Counted from the stretch's first letter, positions 26,471 to 40,679 are shown. The stretch: 64,000 nt of DNA from Heterobilharzia americana (GCA_944470555.2 OX104128.1:44313920-44377919), one strand, 5' to 3'. The notes: generated by a model not told the origin, from the sequence alone. Translations and numbers: made by a program.

Positions 26471-28069
26471 TGGGGTCATCATCAGTTTATTATTTTGTTA
26501 TTAGCCTTGTTCAAAGGTAGTGTTATTGACATTATATTAGTCCATTAGTAACCAGTACCTGAGGAGACCATTTTTCTATGATAAACTTGACAGTTATTGG
26601 TCTAGTAAAGTAATTATATGCACAGCTATATTTCCAGCTAGCTCTCACTTTTTTCTGGAGCAGTAAATCTTGCCCTACTATTCTCGTCTTCTTTGGATTG
26701 GAATAGTTTGTGGACAGTATTCCAGTGACCTGTATCGATTGTTGCGTGCGGGTTTTATATGTGCATAACAACAATCTACAATTCAGTACTATTCTCTCAA
26801 AGAAGTATTTTTAATACATATTCATTCATTAAGAGTAACACGGAGATTACTTAAGTAACAAAGATCAGATGGGTAGTCATGTATCCAGAATGATTCAAAT
26901 AACAGTCTCAATAGAAAATTTTATCACTAAACTGGGTAAACCAAAGTTGATTGCCTGTAAAACAAGATATTCTGTTCAAGATGGTGACTATCTAGTAAAC
27001 GATTGATTTCCAATTCATTAGCGCTGATAAATTTCGACAAATAGAGTTGGTAATGTGTCTTCCAAGTGAACTAACAGCAGTTTAAATAAGATTTATGTGC
27101 TGATGATTACACAAGTTATATGGATACAATACATGAACTGATTTAGGGGACGATTTCATTAGAACTAAGGAATACGTGGTCAAACCGGTTACCGTATGGC
27201 AACCAACCCGACGTTTATGTCAAACTTCAGTCTGAATGGTATGCTGTTACATCTTCTAAACAGACAAAAATTTATCCTGTATCGAAAGTGAAAGAATTTC
27301 TTACTGTTTACCTGGTGGTTTACATAGTCTGAGTACAAACAACATTCTTGGGATTTTTCTCAACGGGTATCATACCTCTAACTTACCTCTTTTCCACAGC
27401 AGCTGTTGCTTAGATTCCAAACAAGTAAGTGTATATATAGAATAAATGCTTATAATAAACGCTCCGGCTTTTTACTGGGAAAACCAAAGAATGGTTGTCA
27501 TGGTTCGTACATAACTGAAAAACCTGACAGTATGATTAAACAGGATGGATTATTGGCATATTTTGGAAAGCTATATGTGTATACGCGATCTATCCTATGA
27601 ACTATAATAATCTAGAGAACTCTTGCTTTAAAAAAATCCAAGTATATTAACTGGAATCATCTAAGTAGTTCTTTATCCTTCATATGACAGAAATTGATTA
27701 AAAAAGGAACCAACATTTCCAGTCATTGGTCATTGAAGGAGATGTTTTTCAGCTTCGATTACTGATTTTTACTGCTGTATAGTAAAAATGATACGATTGG
27801 ACAGATTGGCATTTCACTGAACCTGTTAGGATTTTCTCGATAGTCTCTTTCCCAACATATTGTCATTCACATGAAAATGGTAGACGTATGATTCATTTTT
27901 ACCTAATAAAGATACTTCTTAAAGTCACAGGTCAATATTCATCTTCCAATATTTCTGCATCCCAATGTAGCATACGACGTAAGGAGAGAGAGTTGTTTTT
28001 GAAAGCAGTTTGTGCATGTATTCACATATTCCCTATTGTTATTTGTTAGCTTAAGTCCATAATCCACTC
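26471..28069. other. AT-rich DNA, nothing recognised
   Basis: No feature was recognised. Confidence 0.35.
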
Positions 28070-28475
28070 AGTTACTTCTGTCAATTCACGATATGGCGCA
28101 ACTATCCACGAAGGTGTTTAGTCAGCATCCGGTTCACTTACTTTGAGATGGATATCCAGAAATTCTTTTGAGAAGCCATGACATATGGGGTCAACCATTA
28201 GATAGCAAAGTGGATGTCAAGTGAAAATCTTAGTGGATATTGTGAATTGATTAGAGAAAACTATAGACCACTGAACTGCACCCCAGTGGCTCAGTGGTTA
28301 ACCCGTTCGTTACAAGACTTGAAGTTCCTGAGTTTAATTTCTGGTTGAGTGGTGGGTGCATACTATTGAGAAGTCCCATACCAGGATGAAACATCTGCCC
28401 AGTACCGCCATATTTTCAATGTTCCTCCAAGTGACTTAAGTTCGTGGTGGATACTAACTTCAACTATTATTCAGT
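28070..28475 (+). repeat. Dispersed repeat plus tRNA-derived SINE
   Basis: Positions 28,080-28,145 match 1,500-1,570. The SINE starts near 28,270 with an A-box (TGGCTCAGTGG, 28,287-28,297) and a B-box-like GAGTTTAATTTC. A hammerhead-like block at 28,362-28,412 reads ATTGAGAAGTCCCATACC then AGGATGAAAC. Core C3 is T and G8 is A, so it should be inactive. Confidence 0.65.
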
Positions 28476-29954
28476 AGTTGTCACTTGTAGTTAAATTCCA
28501 GAATCATAACCATACAAACTTTAAATAATTGTTTCACTGATTGTGAAAAGTGCATTTATGTTCTTCACTGAGTTTACAGAATGTAAGGGATTTTGGTAGT
28601 CCCTTTGTAAGCCATTTGAGGCGCTGGGAGCTATTTATTGTCATCATCTCTCTTTAAAGTTATTCATTTGCTAAACGTATTTATTATTGAGATGTTTTAA
28701 ATAGGACTAAGACGGTTCGTCACTGAAAGAAAAGAAATTGATAGTCTCCATGTTTTCTTACCTACAAATTAGGTTTTAAACATGTGTATATCGCTTTGCC
28801 TATTATCATAAGTTCTAAAGGAAAACAAGAACTAGGGTACAGGCTTAGATTATCATCAACAAGATCGGAAAGTTAAGGTTATGGGAATACTGAGTGTATC
28901 AATGAGGTTATCGAGTGTTTTACAAGTAGTGAGGTTGACAGAAGTGGGTTTTGTAACCGTACACAATTATTCGTGTACGTCAAGATCACCAGTAGTGTCA
29001 GCCGAAACTATATCTGATTTGAAGTTGTTGGGGAAATATGCAACTACCGTTTTAAAATCTTACTCTCATCCAACATCAGTTTCAACCTCGACAACTATTA
29101 CAGGTCTCATACAATCACGGTTATGTTATGTAGCTTTGTCAAAAGTCTGGGTTGTTTGTTTAAGGTTGATTTATTAATGACAGTAATGATAAAAATAATT
29201 TATCTTCACACTAAGCAGAAAAGTAAACAAAGTAGATAAGTCAACATGGAGTTATCTAAAAAAAATCCATTTTATCTGCTCCACTTGCTAACTAATTCAC
29301 TATTTTAATTATCTCAGGATTTTTATGATCGTATTAAAAAACCTTTAGTCTAAGTTTATCGAAGTGTATCCATGTGGTAGGAAAAAACGAATGTAGATTT
29401 AGAACAGCTATGAACTACACTTGGTATACGATCAGAAGTCAGGTCAATTTGAGGTTGAACTAATCGGTCGCCTAATGACCTTGAGATAATTTAAGTTTAT
29501 TCCTATTGATTTGTGAAGTAACTTCTAATCATTGATATAAGAGTAGAATTAGGACACTATGGTGGAGCGTGTATTCGTATTCAATCAATTTATTTGTTAT
29601 AGCCCACACTAGGTTGTAATCGCCGGTTGAATTCCGGTTTTTCTCATCCTGTAAATAATACTTTAGTGAGGTGTGAGATATCAAATGAGCTTATCTAATA
29701 GGGAACTTTCAATCGTGCGTACATTGTGCTAAACATCTTGCATACAAATAAGTGAACTATAACATAATGAATATTCAGGGTGTATCGAGCCCTCTTGTCT
29801 GCCAATAGAAGTCGACCATTTCAATCCACTATAACAACGGGGGATTTCACATGTCAATGAATAAATGTTTCAGTTCTTGATCACGATAACTACTGTCTAG
29901 TTATTTTGTCTTCTGAGATCGATTCTGTCGGTGATATCAGTCGTTTGTCTCTCA
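28476..29954. other. AT-rich DNA, nothing recognised
   Basis: The open frame at 28,881-29,177 has no motif and is not supported as a gene. Confidence 0.35.
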
Positions 29955-30030
29955 TAAGCAATCATCACTCGATCAAGAGTGACTTTAAAGGCCACCCTAT
30001 CAACCGATCAGATTTCGGTATTTCGACTGG
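29955..30030 (+). repeat. Copy of the unnamed repeat seen at 26.1-26.5 kb
   Basis: A GTGACTTTAAAGGCCACCC block and a nearby TATTTCG match the segment at 26,285-26,360 with mismatches. Confidence 0.4.
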
Positions 30031-30669
30031 GAAGTAGTCTTCATAAGACGAAGAAAAGTAACTGGTTGTCTCATCAGTTGTTAGAATAGCTTATAAAGCC
30101 ACACATCGATCACTTCATATATATCACGATTCCACCAGTCAATGACCTTTTAATTAGTACCACTTAATGCCTACCATTAAAACAGTCTTGTCTGTGTAGG
30201 GCTTGGTTAATGGCCAAAGTACGTGTAGGTGGATTCAAAGTTGTTATGGTATGGGTTAGTAGTTGCAAATGCAGGCCAAAAAGCCACACCTTTCCAGAAC
30301 GTCCATCAAATGCCAAGAACTTTTATAGCTAACATACTTTTATACACCATCAGAAGTTATCTCCGAAAATATGATTAGCTTGAGTAGATTGTAATTTCCT
30401 GCAAAAACAATGAAATAAATTATACTGAATTTGCCGCATAATTGCTCAACTTGATAATAACAGTGTGTTGCTTAAAATTCATAACGTTTTGTTTCAAAGA
30501 TAATTCAGAAAGTGGTGTTAATGAAAGTACTCTCTAGTTATTCAGAGAATAGCTTCATAAACCCAATTTGTTAGATTGGCGTTACCAGTCGGCCTATCGA
30601 CAAGATGTTGGTTTAAAAAAAGGATTATTTGGCGTTTATATAAGTATTATAATGGAGTGTAATGCCATA

Positions 30670-31035
30670 CTAGATTAGTCTATTTGACACAGCATATTGC
30701 GATGACATATTATTCACTGGATGAAACGCTAGGCATAAATTATTACTCATTACCATATCACAGTAATAACGCAAGTCCCTTAATGTATATGGTTCAACTC
30801 CTTTTTCTCCTTTTTTTAATGGTAGTAGGATTTTCAGTTTATCTAGAATTTGAGTTAGTCCATTCCTGTTACACATGATCACGTTGTCCCTCGCATTGAA
30901 TTCGTCAGTCTTCAGGGATGTTGCTACGTCACACCCTGTTGCTTGGTTGTGTTTTATTACATATTTACGTATGACTGAGTTCTTCTCTAGGTTCTTCATC
31001 TTAGTGGAGTCTATCAATCTTAGATAGGTAACCAT
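30670..31035 (-). other. Unassigned open reading frame, 121 codons
   Basis: A continuous frame from ATG at 31,035 encodes a Lys- and Asn-rich 121-residue peptide with segments such as VIRKYVIKHNQATG. No domain is recognised. The I-x-K-x-x-x-x-H pattern faintly recalls C-terminal parts of Penelope-like GIY-YIG proteins, but this is weak. In AT-rich DNA a frame of this length can arise by chance, so it is reported as possible only. Confidence 0.15.
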
Positions 31036-31579
31036 GTTCTGTTAACCTAACTGATCCCGATAGACTTTTTTGATCTATAATTTGCCGTTCTTTACTTTGA
31101 AATGCATTTGTGATACATACTGATGAAGGGAAAAAGGAATAAATCTATAGACTTTCAGGTAGAAAAATGAAGGCAAACCATAAAGTCATTAGAGGTATCC
31201 AAATAATACACCTGAAGTCTTCGAAATAGTATTAAAAATTACATTAGTGGCTGCAGGGAATTCGCATAAACATGCTGTGAATTAGTTCATAGGCATCAAC
31301 CCTATCAATGTATTTTTACCTCCCTTATTATCATCCTACTTCAACATTTACATGATGCTGTTCTATTTTAAAGTGACATAATTTGATTCAATGCATTATT
31401 AAAAGTATATCAAACAAATAACATTTAGAGAATTTAAAGTAGTTACGTAAACAGCACAACTCTCCATTTGTCAACGATAATTTGTAAAAGAAGTAGAGTA
31501 TCTTAGAAGCAGATGGCGCATTATTATTAGCTTGAGTAAAAGAGCAAACAGTTAGTAACTGTCATTCTCATAATTATTT
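31036..31579. other. AT-rich DNA, nothing recognised
   Basis: No feature was recognised before the 3' end of RTE copy 3. Confidence 0.35.
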
Positions 31580-31599
31580 GTCTCTTGGGTTTCTGGTGG

Positions 31600-33360
31600 A
31601 ATATAAGGCTTCAGTTGCACGCCTCCATTCCACTCTCTTCTCTCCAGGTTCCTCAACCTCGATCCACCACTACTCACAAGATTTCATTTCTTCATCACAC
31701 CATCTCCTCAATGTCACCCTCCCCTCGATCGCCTAACTCGTCGTTTCCACTTTGCGTTCCACTCGACAAACTGGCCTGGCGCATGATCTCCCCAATCGGT
31801 CTTCTCAGTGTATGCCCAATCAAATCCATCTCCACTTTCTTCTCCTGCATATTTGTTGAGTGATAGGTTGTTGCTTCGTTGGTTTGTTGCCAGCCACTGT
31901 GTGTTCCTTGCTCCTTGTTGCTTATTCTGATTAGTCTGGTCATCTGATCTTCAGTATTGTGTGAGCGTAGTCACCAGCTGTTGATGAATGTCTGTAGTTT
32001 GTCGAAAATGATTTTCGTGACTCGCCAACTTTCTGAACAATATAGCAGCACTGACTTCAGTGACATTGGTGTTGAAAATCTGCATCATGTTCACGCTTCA
32101 TACTGAGTGCAGTGAGGTGCAGTGCATTGCAGTGCAGTAGATCTCCACACTGACTTGAGATGAATGAAGGCCTGTCTTGCTGTCTTTCCGATCCTGGCTT
32201 TAACGTCCTCATCTGTGCCTGTGCCGCCTGTAGTTGAAACGATGCTGCCTGCCTAGCTGGGTAGGTAGGTGAAACAGACTACTTCCTCTAGGTTTCTCCC
32301 GTTAATGCTGATTGGTGCCTCTTGTTGTTGGTGCTGATGTTGGTTGGTTATCTTCATCATCTCCGTCTTCTCAACTTTCACTTGAATTCCCGTTTTCTCT
32401 ACCCTGCCTATTCTGTCAACTTGTTAGTTTTTGCCTGTAGATCTTCGAGTTTGTGTGACAAGGCATTAGATATAAATCATCGTTGTGGGTGAAATCCCAA
32501 CCTTCTTCTAGGCTCTTTTCATCCGTCCAGGTAGCGTATGCCCATCTTCTCGCTCCTCACAGTTTCTTGCACGACCCAGTCTAGTCGAGCATAATCAGGA
32601 AGATCATGAGTGATAGTAGGCGACAGTCTTGTCTTACTCCTTCCCGTCTTCACTTCACTTCAAAGGCGTCACTGAGCTTTCCATTGTGAATCACTTGGCA
32701 CATAGGTGTTGAATGGGGTTGATGATGGTTTGTGGTACTGAAACCGTGGTGCTGAAGCAACTGCCAAATTCCTTCTCGGTCGACGCTGTTGAAGGCGTTT
32801 TCAAAGTTGATGAAGTTGAGGTAGAGAGTTGACTGCCATTCGATGATTTGTTCTGTGATGATGCGTAGAGTTGCGTTTCAATTTGATCCGCACATGATTT
32901 GTTCTTCCTGCAGTCAGTCAGTCAGTCAGTCATGCAGTCAGTTAGTCAGCCAGCCAGTCTGTTTCGGTCGTAATTTTGAATCCAGGGCATTGTTTAGTCT
33001 CTCCAGGATGTTGTGGCATAATATTCTGCTCGGTGTGGATCGCAAGATTACTCCCCGTCATTTCCTGCAAAGACATATTCTCACTTCCTTAGGAGATTGA
33101 CGAGGCAGCCTGTCTTTTAATCGGAAAGTGCATTGCCCAAATAGCAAACAATCGGCAATAGTGTTGTGAGCATGTCCACTGTTGTCTCTGCGTCTGCTCT
33201 CAGTGCTTCTGGAGGGATTCCATCTGGTCCTCCTGCCTTCCCGCATTTCGGCAGCTTTATGGCACTCAGGACTTCCACTTTTGTTGGAGGATTTGTGTTC
33301 ACTGGTAGTCCTCTGGCTGGGCTGCAGGTGATATTTCTGGAGGAAGTGCAGGTGGTGGTC
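31600..33360 (-). pseudogene. Reverse transcriptase region of RTE copy 3
   Basis: A GPDGIPPEAL finger motif near 33,220 and an AIKLPKCGKAGGPDG stretch match copy 1. From about 32,985 downwards the sequence follows copy 2, including the CTGA-rich insertion (here about 8 bp longer, 32,910-32,960), the altered active-site box and the GHTLRRP motif near 31,813. Between 33,000 and 33,160 it matches neither copy closely. Stops and frameshifts are frequent. Confidence 0.8.
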
Positions 33361-33437
33361 GATTCAAGAGATTTTTGAAGTGGTCAGCACATCGTTCCCT
33401 TTGTCTCTCCTCTTTGGTGTTAAACAAGTTCCCTTCA

Positions 33438-34841
33438 CTATCTTTCATTGGTCACATCTGCATCAATCTCTTCCATCCGAGATAGTATTTTGGTTATTTG
33501 ATATAGTGTCGTCAGGTCTCTCCTACCTGCAGCAGCCTGTTCTGCTTCACTTACCAATGTGTCGTACAAGTGTCTTTTGTCTTTGCGCGCACTCTCCCTC
33601 ACTTCCTTGTCCAGTGTTTTGTACATTGCACTCAATTCCTCTTTTCGTTGTGCATCCCTGCACTGCACTAGTGCATCTTCTGCTTCACCATCTTCCTCTC
33701 CCTGCTCCATCAGCTTCCATGTGTCCGTCGACATCCACTCCATTACTTGTCTTCTTTCTTCCTCCTTCCTAACACGGTTATGCAGGTTTCTTTCCAGTGT
33801 TCTCACACACCCGATCCTTCAGGGATGCTGCTCAATGTCTCCCATTTTGTCCTGACGACTGGCTGATTTGAAGATGTCCTGTATAGTTTCGTCCTTCCGT
33901 TTCTGTTTTGGGAGTTGAACTTCAACTGTGGTCTATCACCAACTTCTTTGAAGGCTTCCAACTTGATTTCGAAGGCAGGTCCCTTGCACTAGACAGTGAG
34001 TGGTGTGAACTTACATCTGCTCCCCTTCTTCATCTGATCTGATATGATCTGATCTTGTGTCCAGTAGGCTGACTGCGTCTCCATCTCCCCTTTCTTCACA
34101 TTCAGATGAAGTCGATCTGATTTTGAGTGTGGTGTGACTGGTTTCTGGTGAAGTCAGATCCATGTCGCTGCCTTGTGAATATCCTTGTGTGTGTTTGTAC
34201 ACACTGCCTCCAACCACCAAATCGTTGAATGCACAGAAATCTGCAAACAGTTCTCCATCCGAATTCATCATTTCACCGAGTGTTTCTCGACCCATGATGG
34301 ATGAGTTCTCCTCCTGTGTTGTCTGCTCACAGTTTGGCATTCATGTCACCCCACCCATCAGAATTTAGATGTCACCAACTCGAGTCTTGTCCTGTACTGA
34401 TTACAGTTGTCCGTAGAATTCCTCCATCTTCTCTTCATCTGCATTATTTGTAGGTGCGTAGCGTTTCGTGGCGTTGATTGATTGTGACTTTCCTTCCTTT
34501 CGAGTTGAATCTTGTTGTCATGATCCTGATCCTGCAGGAGGAGATTGGTTCCGACTGCATGAGAGACAGCCTCTGATGCTGTTGTGGACATCATGATATC
34601 CACTGGAAAACTCAGTGTGCTCTTGTTTGTTGTGTGGGTGACAATATTGGAGTAGATTATTGACTCTCCAGTTGATAGTTTGGAGAGTCCACTTCTATCT
34701 TCCACTTCCATCTACTTTCGCAGATTCCCAGCCTAGCACTTCTATATTATATCTCCTCATCTCTTTGGTAATCTGGGTAGTTTTGGTAGGTTCAAGCATT
34801 GTGTGGACATTCCATGTGGCCACGCTTACTTTCGCTTCCAT
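33438..34841 (-). pseudogene. Endonuclease and linker region of RTE copy 3
   Basis: ATG at 34,841. The same broken frames as in copies 1 and 2 occur at 34,711-34,358, 34,340-34,011 and 33,806-33,438. The first differs from the other copies by one residue (Asn for Tyr); the second is identical to both; the third is identical to copy 2. Confidence 0.85.
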
Positions 34842-35020
34842 CGAGAGAAGACACATTGTTCAGTTAATCAATCTCTCCGATTCCAGCGAGGAATAAGTTA
34901 GATTTTAATTTCTATATTTTCTTCGTGCCTTCGAGTCTTTTTAGCGATTGGATTGGTCTTATTGTGTAGGGTTGCTAGCCCTATGTTCAACCTTTCCTCT
35001 TTCTGTGAGCTTAGGACCGG

Positions 35021-38000
35021 CTAGTAACTAGTGAACTAGTTAATTAGGCGAGGTTATTTTTATTATTTATTGTTTATTAAGCCATTAGCAATATTCTGTT
35101 GGATTTCACACGTAAAATCAACTAATCAATCTGAGGCGTGATATACCGCATTTTACAAAATAGATAGTGTGACTAACGTGTGTTGTCGTTTGAGAAGCTA
35201 TTTTAAGCTAGATACTTTCGAAATGGTGAATGATAATTTCTGAATGACTACCTAGACATCTGACTCTACAGGTGCAGATGAATTGATGAAATATGGCTAT
35301 TTTGTCTCTGCGTAAATATAAATAATACGGTGACTAGATAAATGAGAGACAGTGCCAAGTATTTTGAAAATTTGCCTCATTAAGAATCATTAACATTGAC
35401 TTCTGAAACTACTGTTTCGGTACTAATTTCTTTACGTAAAAGTTCTTGAAGCTTAGTTTCTGCTTCATGTTTCGCTGAATAAAGTATCAAAGTTATTCAG
35501 TTACTGAAAATAATAAATTCAGATATTTTACTGCAGAATGTAAGCAACCAAAAGATAAAAATTTTGATAACATGAATTTAAAGAGTGAATGAGAATTCAT
35601 CTAAAGATATGCAACAAATATATGGAAGTCTGTGAACTACCACTTCACGGAGGTTTTCTGTAGACTGATCCACTTGTGAGTGAAACGTAAATTTGCTAAG
35701 CTTCTTATAATCGTTACACGGCTCAGGGAATTTCTGGGCATTATACTTATTATCACTTAGGAGGAATCTTTTTTATCGGTGCCCACAAAGTTGGTGTCCA
35801 CTTGAAAGTTTACAACTTTTCCAAAGTTACTGAGAACTTTATGTATATTTTAGATAAAGTTGACTGAACTCAAGTCATCTGACTTGACAAACTACCACAG
35901 CTACTTTGTGATAAGTTCCTTGGAGTAGTGAAAAAGTAATAACTTGATCTTAACAGATAGGTCAGAAAGGCAAAATAAAATAGGTATGAATCGGATTTAA
36001 CACACATAGATGGTGCGCGTCATTTCAAGCAATACAAATGCCCTAAACGCACCAATACTTGGCGAAAGGTGAAGAAAACACAGCACGACTGACATCTGAT
36101 GTACATAGAAGGTTGAATTAGGATCGCAATCTTCAATAACTGTAGAACAAACACTTTTTATCTTGTTGCAACTCACTGTTTTAGCATGACTTTATCATAT
36201 TTTTTCGTCACAGCAGTTTCTGTAAATAAGACTCTCAATCCTTTTCACGTCTTACTTTGGTTTACTATCCAAACAAAATTTTGGAGATATTTTCAGATCT
36301 TCGTTTATTGTACAGTAATTCTTTTGTCAAGTTAGCGTGCTGAGTACATATATTCACAAAAAATAAGTAACTCCTGGGCATCTACTGTTTGGGTTATAGT
36401 TGCAAATTTCTTTTTTTACGTTTAGTATTTCAAACGTTCTCCATTCCCACTCAGCTTCAATAATCTAAAAAAGTTATATCGCGACTTACTATACAAATGC
36501 AGTCGTCTGACTCTTATGGTTTCATCTGTGTATGCACTGTACAACTATTCTATGTAGTTTCCATTGTTACCATGTTTTCCCGTAGCATATGGTACTTCTC
36601 GTATCCCATTGGTTTCCTCCTGACCTACACTCTAACACGGTAAATGATTATTAGCCTATGGTGCTTGAAATCTCGAAAACTGCCTTGTAGGGTACTGTTA
36701 TCTAATGTCATAAATTCTCACTATAGCAGAATTACACTAGTAGAATGAAAGATACCAAAGGATTGATTTCAAATCCAGTTGTCTTACGACTTCAATATAA
36801 GTAAAACGTTCTGACTGAATAAGCTATACTCCACTTTTTCTGTGTTTTACATCTAAGAATTTATAGGTGGATAATGACAAAAAATATTTACTCCATCAAA
36901 ATGAAGTAACAGTTAAGATCTAACTTAAATTTCAGTTTAGTTTTCAATGTGACGTTTAGAGTGCTTTAATTACCTATTGAGATGCTTGAGAAAATGTAGC
37001 CAATAAAGTCTCCCATCCATATAGGATGAAAATGATATTTTATCTATATTACAAAAAAATCTATTTGATACGTATAGAAATTATAGAGGTTCTCATAAAC
37101 ATATCGTGTTTGAACTGTTGATCGATGTCATATATAATTTGCCGATAGACACACATTACAATACTCGCGATATACGTAAAATCTTGATGTTATCAATGTA
37201 CTAGTCACTAAATCCACAGTTCATCAACTGCATAGACATACCTCAAAATAGTGTTTTAACATTACTATAGCTTTCCACTCATTAATACCATAGTTGAAAC
37301 TTTGAAGTTAGATCAATTATGATACTCAGATTAAGTGGTTGAATAATACTTTGCATGTTCCAGTCATCTGATTGGTAAAGGGTTGTAACAACTTAAGCAA
37401 GCAGAAAATGGGTACATTGATAAGATGTTATAGATCTCTAAACTAAACTGTAAACATATTGGATTAATATCGCCGATTTGAACTCCTATGACTAGATTTC
37501 AGGTCATACCCCAGATTCCAGTTACGAAAACAACATTTTGCAACATGAACAAGACTAAGAGTCAATGACTTAATGAAGCAACTCAATACCTTCCTTTATT
37601 TACCCTGAGACTTTTCATGACCAACTCTTAATTCACTCCATAAACATGAAACATGTGGTAATCTGGAGTCCATAGTCTACTTCTCAGCAACTTCAGCAGG
37701 CAAGAATTCGACACTGACTACATTTCTTTACTCAAACTCTTGAGGTTTAGACATTGGCACTTCTCTAGCAGTCATTCCGTTGGGCACCAGTAGAGTTTCG
37801 AATATTGATTACTGATATTTTTCAAAAATTAATTGCCTTTGAGTCGTCGATAATAATCATGTACTAGAAAAAACAGCACTGTTACATAGTATACACGGTC
37901 CTTGATAAACCATAATAATTAATAAGTGAAAATATCTTACTAGTGAAAAACAGAAACTGAAGATGATAAAGAGGGTGAAGATACATAATTAGACTTAGGT

Positions 38001-40679
38001 AAGACGACACACTTATGATATTGAAACCCACTATAAACCACATTGCTTCGTTTCCAACCATCGGTTTCAGTTGTCTAATAAGTAGATTGCAAACAGTCAT
38101 AGCTAAGGAAGTGAAATCTACCATTTTATCAAATAATTTTTAAACCAGTCCATTGAAACCTGATATAAGTGACAAAATAACTACCTAGGTTTCGTCCATG
38201 CAAAAATTTATCAGCAAGGTGCATCAGTCAGCTTCGAGCAAACGGAATCTCCCCAATCAGAAGACTTCAGATAGTGCTAAACACTTACTACTTGCAACTA
38301 CATCGAATGTAACCCAGTGACTGGTTATTCCACACAATCTAGTAAAATAGGGAGTCAGTTGAAGTCCGAACAACCTAGTGGTAGCCTCTAAATTCGATAC
38401 AGTGATGATAGTCTGAATCACCAAGAGGAAAACTATTTTCCTCGGAAATGCAGCTACGCCTTGCTGATTAGTGCCAGAAGGAGAAAGCCAATTCTACTTT
38501 TTGCCGACAACACCCTAACACTGAACACCAATGATTAGTTAGACACATAAGTAACCGTTGGGGATGCATATATCCCTTATATTCCATGCTTACCATTTGT
38601 ACATTCTGAATTGTTTTTTCTTAGCGCTCTTTTTGCCACACGTGGGTCACATTTCATATAACACACTAGGATTCTGACTGGCTCCTTCTCTTTTATATGT
38701 ACTAATAATTACTTGTCCCTCAAGGCTACTGCAAACTCAAAATAGGGTCCGTTTTTACTAATAAACATTTCCAGTTCCAGACACTATAAACGTAATTAAT
38801 TTCCAGTGTTCTGATTTCCCTCTGCAAACCCCTCGAACTGAATATTCTCAACCCTCAGCTTCTAATCGTTAATTATTATCGTTCGTTTTTCACAACTCAG
38901 TATCGTGATAGTAATAATATCCCCTAAATTCGAAAATTCCACCCACATTACATTTTCTACTTAACTGAAAAGGATGATTATTTTAGAATTATGCATTTAT
39001 GTTTTTTTAATTGGTTTTGATTCGTAGGACAAATTAATAGCAGGGAGTTTCTTCTATCACAAAAGAATCAACTTAGACCAATCTAAAAAGCGAACTGTTT
39101 TCAGCTTAGGTGGAATGGATGTGCATCGTGTGGTAAAATCTGAGCTATGCGCATATCCAGTTCACTGACTTAAACATTCGACTTTCAAGAAATGAGTATC
39201 AAGTTCAAACTGCAGTCCGCCTAACTGGTCTTGGGAAACTAGGCAATACCACAAACTCTCAATCAATAAAGTGTAGCTCAGCCTAATATTTTAACCCGTG
39301 CAGCATTGAGATACATGTTTTTATTGTCACAGTGTTCAGAACTACTGATTCCTATCAACTCATAGATCCCAATTTTCCCCGTAATATTATGAACAAAAAC
39401 CATCACATTCCGAAACTGTTTTGTTATCGTAGTCTCATAAAATGATATCTTTGTAGCTGAGTAGGCATTACAAGAAAGAAGACTAGAATGGTGTTTTGAT
39501 GACGAAACAGTAGTTTTATGAAAGTGACTACGATAAACAGATACTGGGTTAGAAAATATCGTTTACAAACACTTTTTATAATTAGATAGAGGAAAAAACA
39601 TTTACACCGTAAGATAGCAATGAAATTAAAACCACCCATTTAATCTCACAGAAAACGAATTAATAATGTTAATTACAAGACTGGTTAACAATTAAGGTCT
39701 ATCAAAATAATGCAACTGATATGTAACAGTAAAAAGATATAAAAACTTCGCAGAGCACTAAGTGATAAACAGAATAAGGTATAGTTATATACATTTTATA
39801 ACTATGAGTGGTGTCCAGAAAAAATAGTTTCAGAAAGACGGAAGTGTGAATACTAATTTGTCAGGACAAAAGACAGATTTCTTCTCATTGAGCACTATCA
39901 GTTGAATGGCTTACACTATCTCCGCAAATGTTGAATTTCTGCGTTTTGCACTTTTCGTAGTTTTGTTTATGTCGAAACCGGACAAACAGACCAGGTGAAT
40001 CATTCAGAGATTTGTGCTTGATACGTTTCTCTAACCAAGAAAGTCTGACTCTACGGTTTGAATTACTTTTAAGAGCTTTGAAAATAAAAAAAAACAAAAC
40101 TCATGACTTGGCGATGGTTAATAAAAAAGAAATATGGATGAAAGCACTTGCCGAGTCCCAGATGGACTTCTATAAGCTGCATGAAAGCTACAAAGGTTTT
40201 ATTCTGCTCTGAAACTGAAGTCTGAATCAAAATAAAACCAAAAAGCTTAAGAGAAATTCCCTAAAAGTATATATTGATAATACACTCTACTAAATGTCAG
40301 TTTCAGACGACAAAATACTGGAAAGGCGTAATACCAATACTAATTGAATGGTCTAAATTGCACTCAGAATAAGCCTAATAAAGGAACTACTTTTTTGGTT
40401 ACCCTGAACTGAAGAATCGTGAAAGATGCAGATAAATAATCAAATAAAAGTGGGACTTAAAACTAAAATACAGCGGTGAAAGTTACTACACTTGTCAAAA
40501 ACTGAGAAACTTAAAACAAATAGAGTGATATAGAAAGAAATAATAACGATAGAGGAACAGATTAGGTGAATGGTTGAAGCTAATAGGATGTTCAGAACTA
40601 CGATAATGAGTGAATATAATCAGAAGAGTGTGTACAAATAGACAAAACATATAAGCAAGCACAAAATTGCCACGGACCA
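35021..40679. other. AT-rich DNA without recognised genes
   Basis: No exon-like frame with motifs, tRNA box or transposon domain was found. Frames at 37,882-38,124 and 39,424-39,639 (minus) are hydrophobic, low-complexity and unsupported. It is probably intergenic or intronic. Confidence 0.4.

Larger units (their letters stand above)
31580..35020 (-). mobile_element. RTE-like non-LTR retrotransposon, copy 3 (defective mosaic)
   Basis: Minus-strand element with the GACCGGCTAGTA 5' end seen in copy 1. The endonuclease block (33,360-34,845) is nearly identical to copies 1 and 2. The EN-RT linker (33,160-33,360) matches copy 1 and not copy 2. The RT half (31,588-32,982) matches copy 2 and not copy 1. 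The 5' UTR next to the ATG is about 33 bp shorter than in copies 1 and 2. The element is tail to tail with copy 2, 16.8 kb away. Confidence 0.85.

Noticed and set aside
28881..29177. 98-codon plus-strand frame
   Set aside because: No motif or splice context; such lengths occur by chance.
37000..37060. Hammerhead-like string near an AGGATGAAAATG
   Set aside because: No CTGANGA core precedes it and no stem II can form.
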